Part shown: in pieces, positions 11,424 to 23,787 of the stretch
How the letters are laid out: every line of letters starts with the position of its first letter
Numbering within the stretch: the stretch's first letter is position 1
NCBI RefSeq assembly: GCF_028858725.1
Contig: NC_084767.1
Location: 33,735,395 to 33,799,394, forward strand
Origin: Colius striatus
Lineage: Eukaryota; Chordata; Aves; Coliiformes; Coliidae
Direction of reading: 5' to 3'
Length of the DNA stretch: 64,000 bases
Notes under the pieces: generated by a model
Database searches by the model: none
The model's input: the letters and a program-made list of their open reading frames with translations, nothing else
Told to the model about the DNA's origin: nothing
Program-made: the position numbers and the translations under genes

Positions 11424-13985
11424 GAAAACAACATTAAGAAAAATGTACAAAACATTTATCTTCCAAAATTATTTGTCATCCTTTATAACTCATGTGACCA
11501 CAAAGAAATAATTCTTTCTAGGTGTTGATTTGCAATTAACTTACATTTTAAAAGAGCTATCAGTCACCAAATTTTTAGAGTAATTCAAAGTTTGGGGTAA
11601 GTCAAGTTTAAATTTCTGATTTCAGACACTGCTTTTATTTAAGTAACCTAACGTCTTTCAGTCCTGAATGGTCTGCAACACCTAACTAATTTCTCTATTG
11701 AATGCACTGTTTGAAGTGGCTATTTTGAATGCTTAAGGTAGTATTTTTCTAATGCCTACTACCACAACTTCATCTGTTCTGTTGTGACACAATTGCATTT
11801 TGCATTTGGTCTCCAAAGGACAAAGTTGCACCAAATATCAGTGGCTCAAATTCTTTATTCCAGTGATGGATTTTTAAGTGTGACTGTGTATTCTCTCACT
11901 GTTATCTGGAAGTTATTTCTTTAGTGCTTTCATCATTCATTCATTCATCACTTTATTGCCTGTTTCATGCTGTGTAGCCCAGTGGTTAGAAAGTAGGAAG
12001 TAATTAATTTTTAACACAGTAACTTCAAGATTTTTATCACTAGTCACATTATGCTCAAATTAAGAAAATACATTTTTTAACTACTTGGTTTCTTCTTTTG
12101 TAGCATTTCAGAACATCTGTTCTATGGAATTATTAAATAAGAAATTGAAGAAGCTGGTTCAAAATGAAAAAAGGGTGGCACTGACAGAACAACTACTGTG
12201 CTGGTCTTCCCACTGATCTACATAGAGTAGTTTTTGTTAATCTTTTTTCAGTATGAACATGCATCACATCTAGTGGGGTTTACTGACAATCTTAGAGAAG
12301 TCAAAGAGGTCATGGGGAGGGAAAAAAAAACCCCCATGACTATCACAGTAGAGATTTCTCACAGAACACTTGACAAGAAGTATGAGTGGGGCTGGATCAT
12401 CCATGAGCTGATCAGAGTGAGATAACCTAATTTGCTAACATAAAAAATTAAAAGCTTAATTTTAAAGCTGGTAGTGTGAAGAAGAAATAGCTGTACTTGC
12501 TATAGCACTTGGCTCACTTTTAATTCAACATGACCCTCTTTTCCCAGACAGATACATTTTCCAGTCCAAACCTTATGCTAGCCTAAACAAGTGAATTGTT
12601 TCAGCTTTCCTGCAGGGCTACCTCAGCACTAATAACTGTGACTGAGGGATGCAAGGGTTTCATTTGGCCTAGGTTTTTAGATTAATAGTTTAATAGCCTT
12701 CCTTACAAAATAAAGATGGGGATTGAAAAATATTCAAAATTACATTCTGAATACTTGTGGCTTGACAGATCTTATTTACCTTTTTTTACGTACATACCAT
12801 GAAACAAATATTACTGAAAATCATATTACCATTAGGTGGCACAGCTGTGAATGCATTTGACCTATGGGATTTTCCTCCTTTTACTTTCCCCACTCCCCAA
12901 GAGCCCCAAATGGCTCCCATTCTCCCTCCAGAGCACAGCAGGCGCTTCTCACAACCTGAGACATAAGCAGATCGCTCATATATTGTTTTGTTTCTCCATG
13001 AAGCTTTCCTTATTTATACTTAAGTATTGAGAAGGACTGAGAACACCAGGCTTAACACTTCTCTTTTGGGAATGGAAAATCAAGAAATGGCAAAATGAGA
13101 GATCAGCACAGTACTTCTCTGTACTAGCATACTGAGAAACTGCTGGTGGTTACTTAAAAGTGATAGCTGTTCAGGCACAATGCTTTGTCTAGCTCTGCAG
13201 ACTCTCTCAGCCTCTCCATTTAGTCCCAACAAAGAATATGCTCTGTACACCTCTGAAATTCAGACGAGGCCCTCAACATTACCCATCCAACAAAGCCAAG
13301 AGGCTTCTCCAGCCTAACAAGACAGAGAGATTCTATCTCAGTATGCACAAGCAATCCTTGTTCATTTTCAAACAAAAATTTTGGGAGACCTATTTGTGAT
13401 CCCAAATTTAAATTCTACCCTCAGAATGTACAATGATGGCCATCAGAATCACTTGGCTGGTTCCATTCATGCCTATTCATTAAGATGGCTGGGTGCCCAT
13501 TCACATGGTAGCAGACTATTTTCACTCTGTTGAACTGCCAAGAAGAACAGTTTTTTAAGAATAATCTGCAGTGTTGCAATTTCCTCCTTTTCTGGAGAAA
13601 GTTTTTTGCAGCACTGTATTAACACTACATATCTATTTAGTTTAAGAACTTTTGACAAGTTACAGCTCTCAAAAACCACTAATAGAAGTAACAGATTGAC
13701 CTAAGTCAGATACATGCTGCACCTCCAAACAGCATTAACACCAGAGGGATTTCAAAATGACAATGACAAAATAACTTTTCTGTGAGGTGCTTATCTTCAT
13801 TTAACAAGGCCTTTGTAAGCACCTCAATCTGTTGAAAAGCAACCATCTACAATGCCTGTACAACAGGCTCCATCCAAAAAGGTGTGATGCAACCCCTTTC
13901 AAATACTGCTCCAGAACTATTTACTCCAGAACTATACACTTTTTCCTTATTCCAGGACAGTAGTTGGATGGATTTGTGGGCAGAG
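11424..13985. other. Intergenic DNA between solo LTR and CR1
   Basis: AT-rich sequence. Nothing recognisable was found on either strand except small A- or T-runs. Open frames at 12234-12425 and 13220-13679 are short and lack support. Confidence 0.4.
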
Positions 13986-14346
13986 GAGACTGAGGGGGAG
14001 GGATCTCATTAGTATTTATTAGTACATAAATGGATATCAGGAGGTTGGGGCATCCCATTTTTCCACCATATCTAGTGACAGGACAAGGGGTAAAAGAATG
14101 AAACTGGAACACAAAAAGTTCCATTTCAACATAAGAAAAACCTATTTTACTATGAGGGAGATGAAGCCCTGGCACAGGCTGCCCAAGGAGGGTGTGGAGT
14201 CTCCTTCCTTGGAGGTCTTCAAGACCCACCTGGACGCGTTCCTGTGTCACCTGATCTAGGTGGACCTGCTTCTGCAAGGGGGCTGGACTGGATGATCTCT
14301 ACATATCCCTTCCAAACCCTACCATTCTGTGATACGATTCTATGAT
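13986..14346 (+). mobile_element. CR1 LINE 3' fragment
   Basis: Matches the 3' end seen in the other CR1 copies of this window: GATCTCATTAGTATTTA near the start, then CAGGCTGCCCAAGGAGG, TTGGAGGTCTTCAAGACC, GGATGATCTCTA and the terminal ATTCTATG-type octamer repeats. It is 5'-truncated to about 360 bp, as is usual for CR1, and diverged from the other copies. Confidence 0.9.
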
Positions 14347-15009
14347 TTCAGAGCTGCAGAAACAGCAATGTTGCCTGACTGCACTGGGGCAATGACAAAC
14401 AAGGTTTTCTACATAATATATTATTGAGCTAGAAGAGGGTTAAAACATTTACCTTGCAGTTAAGCTGCTGCACAATTCTAAGTTTAACCTCGTGTGATGA
14501 GCTTTTGCTTTTTTCCCATGCCCACTCTAAAGTTCACCACAAGGGGGAGCAGAAACTCTCCAGTTACTACCAGGCTATTAACAGAGAAACCATGACTGTG
14601 AAACCACCACCGATGGCTTTCCTGGACCTCCTCATAAACCACTATGGCTTTCCTAAATTTTAGCAAATGGGGTAACATTCAGGAAGACATGCAATTACTT
14701 CTAAGCATACGTGCTGTCAGTCCAGCCCAGACATCAAAACCTTTGTTCAAAAAAATTTTAAGTAGGACATCCAAAAAAGGTAGAGCTGTAAGTGCAGACA
14801 TTGCAAATGTATGCCTTTTTCTAGAGGAGAGACCATCTCCAAATAAAGCAGACTGCAATCACTGCAGATGGAAAACTGTTATAGATGAATATTTATCAAT
14901 GTAGTTTTTATTAGCCTTACAGAAAGTGTATGTATGTACACATGGACAGTTTTCATATTAATACAATTTTCTACTTTCACAGGAGCTTGCTGAATTACAA
15001 GGAGTTATT
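14347..15009 (-). other. TYW5: Distal intergenic DNA and TYW5 3'UTR
   Basis: On the minus strand this follows the TYW5 stop codon. A minus-strand AATAAA lies at 14907-14912, about 100 nt after the stop, and may end the transcript; longer forms cannot be excluded. No other feature was recognised. Confidence 0.4.
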
Positions 15010-15266
15010 TTATCCATAATCATTCCTATAGGCTTTTTCTTGGATGCGTAACACCATTCTACGAGCATAAAAATCCCTATATTCCTCAGGTAGTTCTTCA
15101 AGTGTTTTCAAGGCCCTGTCCAAGATCTGCATGGCCCTGGAGGCTGCAGTGGGATCTTTATTTCCGTAAGTATCACTCTTATCATAGGACTCAGCAGGAA
15201 GATGCTTCCAAAAGACATTCAGTGCCACTCCAAAATCCTCAGAAATTACATTGTGGAACCACAAAG
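15010..15266 (-). CDS. TYW5: TYW5 coding exon 8 (terminal, distal iron His)
   Basis: Acceptor TTTACAG. Codes [20 protein letters not shown] through [12 protein letters not shown] to the stop. Carries the third iron ligand, His238. TAA stop at 15012-15010. Confidence 0.95.
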
Positions 15267-18200
15267 CTGTAAAAAGAAGATTATCTAAAATTAAAATTAC
15301 TATCTGAAACTTCTATATGACTCTTAAGAAATGTCAGAATTGCCTAAATCTAACTGAAGAAAAGCCTGAATACTGTATTTTTTAGTTACAGGTACTCATC
15401 CCTGAATATATTGCATTGTACCAGATTTTGGAAGTTCTTTGAGACATCGATATTGATGTATAACTTGACACAAAAGTTAAATCTGTTGAATTATAAAGAG
15501 ATACTCCAAGCAAACACTAAGCATGCACAGGATGCAAATAAGACATCTTCTCTCTTTGCCTCACTCTACTCTGAACGCAGATATCTATTTTCATAGATTC
15601 AGTCCCTAACCTTGCACAGATTGTCCAAGCATTGATGTAAACCATCAGTGTCAGCAAGGTCACTCATGCAAGTTGCTAGTCTTTTTGTAGTAAGGTCATG
15701 AGGCTTTTCAGTTGAATCATCATGGCTGTGTAAGGAAGCAAAGGAATTTTTGCCTCATCTAGTACATTTTAAAAATAAATTTTATATGGTATATTTATCC
15801 TATTTCTATTTTAAGCTGAAAGACTGAACACTGCTTACTGCAGATTAATTGCTTGTATGTGCTGAAGACACAGAAAAGCTTACTGCCACACACGTTTCCC
15901 GAGGAACATCTTTTTTTCTAAGCGCTATGCATTCTGGAATGCTGACAAAGCCAGCACCATTCTTCGGACTCAAAAATCCCTATGCTCCCCAGTCATTCTT
16001 AGAAGTGCTGAGTGTGTCTCAAGTTTGGACCAGCACACCTGCTGACAAACTCAAATGCCTTTTCCCGATCACCAGAATTTTGTTATCTCAGTCCAGGAAG
16101 CAGCTTCATATTTTCCGATTGTGCTGAAAAACGATTATGTCTTGTCTTTCCATTCCCCAGAGGTAATAAATTTCTAGACGGTCCAATAACTCTACCATCC
16201 ATTATTCTCATCAAATCACGTGCCTCTCAGTTCTTAAAGTGCCAGAGCTAAAGAACAGAAACTTCACTCAAATTCTGTCATTAGAAAACTCAAGTGACTT
16301 GAAGCAATTTCAGATTTCACAAGTTAATTTTACAGTGCTAATCTATTAATACACAAAGTGTGAGCTTGAGGGAAGAAAAGATTTGTAGGTAGATATAATA
16401 ATGGCTTTTTTAGGCTAATTAGTAAAGTTGGAAGTAGGTAAGTTTTGCCAATGTCTTTAGATGCTCCTATTTTTAACACAGGAATGCCTAGAATGTAAGA
16501 ATGTAAGTTCTTGCCATGCCTAGAAATAAGAAATTGCAAACAAAACTCTTCAAAAAACCACAATGTGGTCAGGAACCATTTGTTACTTACCTGGAATAAA
16601 TAACACATCTCCTGCTTCCAGAAAACATTGATAGCGCTTGGCTTTCACAAAAAGGGGATATTTCTCTAAGTCTGGGTTATCCACATCCAGCACCTCTGAC
16701 TTAGTACCTAGGAAAGTTTTCAGAAGTAATGAAGAATCATCTCTAGTCTTCTCAGAGTAAGAAAATATTATTACATTGGTGGAAATGGTGGTTCATGAGT
16801 CATATTTCATACAGGTTTATTGTTCTGTAACTATTCTAAAACCAGGGAAACCTGATGGCACTGCTCATTTACTGAAGAGACGTTCTGTTCTCTACATTTC
16901 TCCTGTAACAGCAAACTTACTAACACTAAAAGACACTTTCCCTGACACTTAAAACACCACTCTGAATCCAGACAGAACACTATACTCCTCCACAGTTAGG
17001 TGCTGAAAACAGAATCAGGTAAAGCTGCTGTGCTCCTCTGCAAATTTCCCAGCCTGCCCCACTAAAATGACAGCTTTGACTAAAGCAAACAGGATTAGAG
17101 TTAAGGGACCAAACGACTTCTTTTATATCAAGCTGTGACTTTTTTTCTACAGTGCAACACAGCAGCTACAATCACCAGAGTCTGAACTAGATATAAGACA
17201 TGCCATGCATACCTGATAAATATAAATACGGTGCATCACGAGGACTATACAAAACAACTCGTTTTCTCCCTGTTACTTGGATTAAGAAGTTATCCATTAC
17301 CTGGAATGAACATAGTATGAGAGATGTCAGCCAAGAGTTAAGAATTAATACATAGCCTGACACTAATATAAAATATCATCAGCTTAATAGAGGGAATTAT
17401 TAAAACCTTCACATGGTAAGACTTAGCTAAAGGAGCTCCCACACATAGTTAATCGAAAAACCCAAGAATGTGAGATACTTCATCCTCTTAGCTGCATGTT
17501 CTTGACAAATAGTATATCTATATAAACACAATATTGCCTTCCAAAAACTTTTGTCATTTTCTTTAAATGGAAATCAAGTTCTTCTCTCTTAAGACACAAA
17601 GGCATACCATACTTTAGACTTGTAATCCATCAAAATATAATGCAAAATATATTTGGGATTCTTCTTTTCAGTGTTACCCCTACCTAATTTTACTGACTAT
17701 TATTGATAAAGGATTCTTCTTCCTAAAAAAAACTTTTTTCTTTTAAATGTATTTATTCAGAATTACACTGAGCAGCATTAGAAGACAATCTAATTTGGAA
17801 TCTATTATATTGTACAATTGTACAATTATCAGCAGTTTGGCCATTGACATAAAAAAAAAAAAAAGTAAGGTAATCTTGAAGACAAAAATGTTGAATGTTA
17901 CAACATTAGAAGCATTGAGTTAGACAAAAAACAGTAAAATATTCCATCCACACAACACCTTTATTTAAAAATCACTTTACCACTGAATGTGATTCATTTC
18001 ACAACTTCAAAAGATGTGGTTTGTCATTAACTGATCTTTGTCAGAGTTGCACCCTAGCATCTCAACTGCATAATGCCATCTGCATTTTATGCCAAACACA
18101 TGTATTACCTACATCATAATGTGTCCATAACTGTAATCCAGCTGAGCTGATGCGGAAGACGCTAGAGAAAAACTGTTCCTTCTCAAAATATTCTGGAATC

Positions 18201-21200
18201 TGAACATCTTCTGCCAAAATAGGAAACTGCTTTCTAATATCTGCAATATCCTGAGACAAAAAGGACATCACTCTTAGAGAACCATATATGCATATTAAAG
18301 TAAGGGAGCACTTCACTATCATTTCCCATTATATGAAACATGGGGTTAGAACTTCAGCATTGGTGAACAGCTAAAAATAATGATGCTTTTTGGTGTTCAC
18401 CCTTTCAGCACTGACTTGGTCAACAATATTAATAATAGCTACTGAGCTGCTTTGAACTGTGGCTGCTAGAAATCACTCAAAACGCAACAGATCATCAGAA
18501 ATCCTTTTATGTTTGTTTACAACAAAGTTCAAGAATAGGAGGTGAGGAATGTACTCTTCAGTGATGAGCTAAGCTCTTGCATAACAGCAACTATTTTAGA
18601 CATTTAGGTTTACTTATTCTGGCCTAAATCTAGTCAGATTCATAGGCTAAGTGACCATAAACAAGTTGTATGCCTGCATTACACAGCCAGCAGATGACAA
18701 TAGGCTCTTAAAAATACTCCTGAACTGTGACTTTTTAATATGCTCACCTTCCTAACATCTTCACCAACTGATCGCAAATAGTACTTTTCATCCTGAAGGG
18801 AATATAAAAAAGTAACTATTATTTTTAAAAAATGGATCAATTCTCCAACACGTTTAAACAAAGAGTCTGTATTTTCTCATTAATCTAATGTAGGACTTCA
18901 TTAAAATATGGTACAAATAAGTGGCATTTGCAAATTCAGTTACTTTGTTAACAGTGCCTTTACGCTACTGCACCCTGCTGTTCATCTCAAGAAATGGGAA
19001 AAATACTGTAAAATAGAAAAGTGTGGGGAGATCTGTCAACTGCTTCAGCATTGCTGTTACTGAACGTATTCAAAGCATATGCAGGTTATAATTTTAAGTT
19101 CATCAGAACACTGATGCAGGAAGCTATTTCAATTGGCTTAAAAACTTACAGCTTCCCATGTAGCATAAAACGTGAAAAGCATGACTATACTCAGAACTGT
19201 TTGCTTCCTAACCAAAGTCATCTGAAAAATCCCAAGTTTGAATACTGATACATGAAGATAGCTGCACATTTGCTACTCATAAATGATGTTACAATAAATT
19301 TGTATTTGTGTTTGATGTAATCAAACTCTAAAGTATCTTCATGACACTTTCTTGCAAAACACATAAATGATACTGTCCTAAAGCAAGGTTTGACTTCTAA
19401 ACTTTAAGCTGGAATTTTTGCTCTTGTAAGCAGTTTTTGTTAACAGAAACAGGGTGAATGAAGTTAACCACACTGTGCACATTCAAAACAACTTCCAAGA
19501 AAAATTACTTCTCCCCGCATTTTTTCACTTTCTCCAAGCCACACAGAATAGTTAAACTTAAGATCAAGTGCTTTACATGCTTAAGACTTTAAATTACAAT
19601 TCATCAATTTCCCCTCAACACACTGGCAAAATAATTGACAGAGGAAACTGTTGACACTAAGGAAATTACCTCAGAAAGAAAGTACTCCTTGTGTTTGACT
19701 TCAGCTGCTCTTTGTACAAATGCATCAAAAGGCAGAGTTCTGAAATACAAATATTTAAATTTACATAATGAATCAATGTAACAACACATGGTCTAAATGC
19801 TAGGTTTAAAATCATAAGCTCCTTTACCATATCTGAAGAACTTCAGATGCAATATGTTGATTTTTTTGGATTTTTTTCTTTTTCATTTCACATGGTGACT
19901 AATCAGTATGTGTAGTATATGTTTTAAGAGTTCTACAAAGACAGAAATCCTACACTTAAAAACCTCTCTGCTTTAGTAAATTGTTCCAATGTATATCCTA
20001 ACAGAATCACTTTTAAGCTTGTTTATTGTGCATTTCTATAAATTTGCAGAAAAGTTCAGCATCAAGAAAACTACTGCAAGTAATACACATATGTTTATAC
20101 ATTTTCTGCTATAAATTTAAGTATGAATACAGATAACTTAATTTGTAGATCGGTAAAATTTATTCCAGTTATTTATTTTTTTAAAATATGTGCTACCTCA
20201 GCTGAGCAAAACACAGGAAATGTTTCTTAACAGCTTTCCTTCAGTTTATCAAAGACAACTTCAGAAGATTCAAAGAGAATCACTGGGCATTAGAGCCTGT
20301 CCCTAGCAGTAAGGAAGTGTTACATAGTTATTTAAATAATGGGAGCTTTTCATAAGGATTACAGATTTTGGCATCAGTTGATGACTGGATGGCAAAACAA
20401 GCACAAGCAGTAGTAGGACACACATTCATTGTTACGAATAACATGTTATGGATTTAATGTTATGTTCACTCTGCTCAGCATCTCACATTATGTGTCACTG
20501 AATAATGAATATATTGCACATAAACATCAAATTTCAGAGCAAGTATGAAGTACCTAGGGTTAAGAAGAAACTAACCTCAAATAAAATTTTTCATGATCTT
20601 GTTATCCTTCTCTCAGAATGAGACCTGGGTGTGACACTATTTAAACCACTTCTCTAAACATTTTAGACTTGTTTGTAATAGTCAAATACAACCACCACAT
20701 CAATGGAAAAACAAACAAAATCCAGCTTTCTGACTTCAGCTGTTAAATGCCCATTTACATTGCTACTGAAGAAATTGAGAGAACAGGTCCATGAAAGCTT
20801 AAACTTGATGCTTGCTGTTTCTGCCACAGCTCTGCCCTTGTTGTCAACCCTAATCATCCCATCTCGTCCCTTATGTGGCACTGGCACTCATCTAACCTCA
20901 TGGTGAACCTGCTTGCAAAGCTAAAACAGCAGAGAAACATTCAAATTTCTGCAGCATATCACAAAGTGGCTGAATGAGTTCCAGAACTACGCAAAGACAG
21001 GGCAGAGGCATCCAACTTACTGCAGGACTGCAGTACTACTCAATGTGCATCTGTTTAAACTTGGGGAACTGCATGTTAAATCCTCAGTGTTTCCATTATT
21101 TTAGTTCTACTTATTCTCCCTTCATTTTAGAATGGAAGGCTGGCTGCATAAAGGGTCAAAGCCTCCTCAACTTCAAGTAAGTAGATGACAGTCCTAACAC

Positions 21201-23218
21201 CCGCTATAATGAAGAATCCCCATGGCTGTCTACAAGCCTGCTAAAACTAGCACACCAGTTCAACTGTATGTGAATTCACAGTAAGAGATACACAAAATAA
21301 AGTGGGGAAAAGGAAATGCAGAGATAACGCAGCGAGCAGAATATAGCACAGTGATAGGGTGTTTTGTATGCTTCAGCTTTTAACAGACTAAACTGATCTT
21401 ATTCCCACTTATGGAAAACAAATAACAACTAAAATAAAGGCATTTTCCCTTGAAGAACAACACAATGACTGAACTTTGAACAAATTTTCTGGTAGCTACA
21501 CAAGAGGAACTTCAGGGGAGATGAAGAGTTTATGTGATTAAAGAGCTGGTGAGATGTGTTGATATCCAGTAGTTTGAACATTCTGAGAATTGCACATGCT
21601 AACTTTGGAACGAGCCTGGTTTTAATTACCAACATCCCTCTAGAACTGGAATAGCACGCTTGCTACATGCCCACACTCAAAGTGGTTCAGACACATTGTA
21701 AGTTCACAAACTAGCACTATTCAGCAACATTGAAAACACACCATATGATTAGAACAAAATAGCATATGTCCTAGTATCAAGGAGTGGTTACTTTGGTATT
21801 TATTAATGCCATGCCCAAATTTCCTACAAGACCACTGTGTCAAAATATCTTTATAACACTTCTTCATGCCATCACTTTTAAGGCCCTGTTTGGTCCCTTC
21901 TTTCATCCTTGTAGTATTTGTTCAGCGTTGAGATATTTATGACAAGGGGGAAATCAAGAACAGCATTTTGATACATAATCTAAAGTTTTCATAAAGTATC
22001 TTCATATTCTCACCCTCATCTTCAAAGAGATGCACTGTATGTCTAAAAGTTACAAGCACATGCTTTTAAAATGAAATGAAGTACCTATACACAAAGTTCT
22101 TACTGAGGAAATCCATCTGTGGCACCATAGAAACATGAATCTTTACTTCTTTAGATCCTTCAGCTTTACTCAAGTAATCTACAGTCCATTTGGTTGTGCA
22201 AGTGCCCAGTTCCATTCCTTTTAGCACTACTGGTTTTCTCTAAAGAGAAGAGAAAAAAAAAACAAACCAAAAAAAACCAATGGTGAAACAATTGTAGCAT
22301 CCAGCAGAAAAAAACCTCAGAATTAGTTTTTCAAACTAAATATATACAAACAAGTCATTTGAATATTAGGACCCACTACACAGTCACAACTGATCTGTTC
22401 ACAAACAATGTCAATCAGAATGCTGACTGTTAAAACAAAAGACAGTAAATCTGTGAGACTTTCTCTACTTACTATATCTTCTTTCCTAGTGGGGTAAAGA
22501 AGAATATGGATAGGCAAAGCCAATTTTAACACTCACTTTGTGCTGGGGTCATTGAGGAATCTAGCTAGACCAATGAATATTTTTAGTAATTCTAGCCAGA
22601 GCTTGGAAGAAAATAGACAAAGGATGATACAGTTAAGGTGTAGCCTGTGGGACATGGTAGTGCTATATATTCTCGTGAAAGAACCCATTTCATCTATATT
22701 AAGGCTCCTTAACAAACCATGAACAGGTTTTATCCATCATACACACAAAAACCGGTCTAAAGACACTTTTGCTTTATTGGGACCTTGAAGAAAAAAAGAA
22801 GGACGCAGCAACCCAACCAGCAATCAGTATGAACCACTGTCAAAGAAAAGAGATCAGCTATCAGAGCTTTTCAGCAGCTCAGAGGCATTTGCCTGTAGAA
22901 GCTCCTTGCTCCTAAAAACTCACAATCGATCACGACACCTCTCAGGAAACCACACACAACCAAACCTTACGGTCTGTCTGCCAGGCGAGGTGTCAGAGGA
23001 AAACTTCGGTCCTCTTTCTTCTCTTCCCCTTATAGCCCCAGCCGCTACACTGGGGCCCCGCTAACAACATGGCTCAGGCCCACTGTGGCCATTGAGCCCT
23101 CCCCTGCCGGAGGCGCGAGGCAGAGCCGTACCTGCGGGTAGATGTCACGCAGAAACTGCTCCCGCGTGACCCCGGCCAGCCGGGCCACCGAGACCACCAG
23201 CGGTTCCCTCCCCTCCAT
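15010..23218 (-). CDS. TYW5: TYW5, tRNA wybutosine-synthesising JmjC hydroxylase (8 coding exons, 318 aa)
   Basis: Coding exons on the minus strand, in order: 23218-23132, 22239-22085, 19739-19670, 18792-18748, 18250-18113, 17300-17213, 16707-16591, 15266-15010. They join in frame to 318 aa (human 315 as recalled). TYW5 hydroxylates the wybutosine side chain at position 37 of tRNA-Phe, using Fe(II) and 2-oxoglutarate. The iron ligands of the JmjC fold are visible: His163 and Asp165 in LWTHYD, and His238 in ALWFHNV. Conserved blocks include [51 protein letters not shown] and the C-terminal [20 protein letters not shown]. The gene is divergent from MAIP1 (start codons 248 bp apart) and convergent with C2orf69. 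No broken exon or missing catalytic residue was found. Confidence 0.95.
16591..16707 (-). CDS. TYW5: TYW5 coding exon 7
   Basis: Acceptor TTCCTAG. Codes [20 protein letters not shown] to [10 protein letters not shown] plus one base. Donor GTAAGT. 117 nt. Confidence 0.93.
17213..17300 (-). CDS. TYW5: TYW5 coding exon 6
   Basis: Acceptor ATTCCAG. Codes [20 protein letters not shown] to YLYLS plus one base. Donor GTATGC. 88 nt. Confidence 0.92.
17840..17870. repeat. Poly(A) tract in TYW5 intron 5
   Basis: An A-run of about 14-15 bases near 17850-17864. Simple low-complexity tract with no retrosequence recognised next to it. Confidence 0.5.
18113..18250 (-). CDS. TYW5: TYW5 coding exon 5 (iron-binding HxD)
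   Basis: Codes [16 protein letters not shown] to LWTHYD, carrying the HxD iron ligands. 138 nt, phase 0. The donor is GTAGGT; a second GT four bases downstream (GTAATA) is an alternative site that would shift the frame. The first is chosen because it gives the family sequence HYDVMDN. Confidence 0.9.
18748..18792 (-). CDS. TYW5: TYW5 coding exon 4
   Basis: A 45-nt micro-exon coding [15 protein letters not shown]. Acceptor CTTCAG and donor GTGAGC. Phase 0 at both ends, so skipping it would keep the frame. Confidence 0.92.
19670..19739 (-). CDS. TYW5: TYW5 coding exon 3
   Basis: Acceptor TTTCAG. Completes the split Arg codon, then [20 protein letters not shown] to LSE. Donor GTAATT. 70 nt. 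Confidence 0.93.
22085..22239 (-). CDS. TYW5: TYW5 coding exon 2
   Basis: Acceptor TTTAG, then codons [12 protein letters not shown] through [15 protein letters not shown] to NFVY plus two bases of an Arg codon. Donor GTACTT. 155 nt. Confidence 0.93.
23132..23218 (-). CDS. TYW5: TYW5 coding exon 1
   Basis: Starts at the first ATG ([20 protein letters not shown]) and ends in phase 0 after YPQ, with donor GTACGG. 29 codons, inside the CpG island shared with MAIP1. Confidence 0.92.
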
Positions 23219-23466
23219 CGCCGCTTCCGCGCCGCTGACCCACGTCCGTGCTGGCCCTCCCCCCGCTCCCTCCGGAAAAAGGGCTCTCGCGAAGAAACGC
23301 TCCCTGCCTCCCCCTGCTAAACAAGGACCAGCAAAATCCTCCTTTCTCCTGAAGGCAGGTTCTCTGAGTGCGATCTACACTGCCGATCACTCAGGCCTTC
23401 CGCCACCCCTCCGCTTGGGCGGAGCAGGAATTCCGACGGCCGGGGCGGGGCGGGACAGCGGCCATC

Positions 23467-23787
23467 ATGGCGCTCCGCGCGGCTTCCGGCCGCGGCCGGT
23501 GGCTGTCGCGCGCGCTCGGGGCGCCGGGGGCGGCCCGGGTCCCGCCGCCTCCTCCCGCCGCCGCCTTGGCCCTGCCGCTGGGCAGGCTTCGCCCGCACCG
23601 GCCCGCCGCGCGGTTCGCCAGCACGGCCGGCCAGGGGCCGGAGGCCGAGGGTCCGCAGCGGCGGGTGGTGGTGGTGAGAATCACCAGCCCCATCGCCTGG
23701 CTCCGCACACGCTTCTATTACCTCCTTATTCGGCTCTACTTCGACCAGGAGTTCAGCATCGAGGAGTTCACGCGAGGGGCCAAACAG
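23467..23787 (+). CDS. MAIP1: MAIP1 coding exon 1
   Basis: ATG at 23467, in the sequence GCCATCATGG, the first ATG of the frame in this exon. 107 codons ending GAKQ. Donor GTGAGT. Very GC-rich, with a proline run (VPPPPP) in the leader. Confidence 0.92.
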
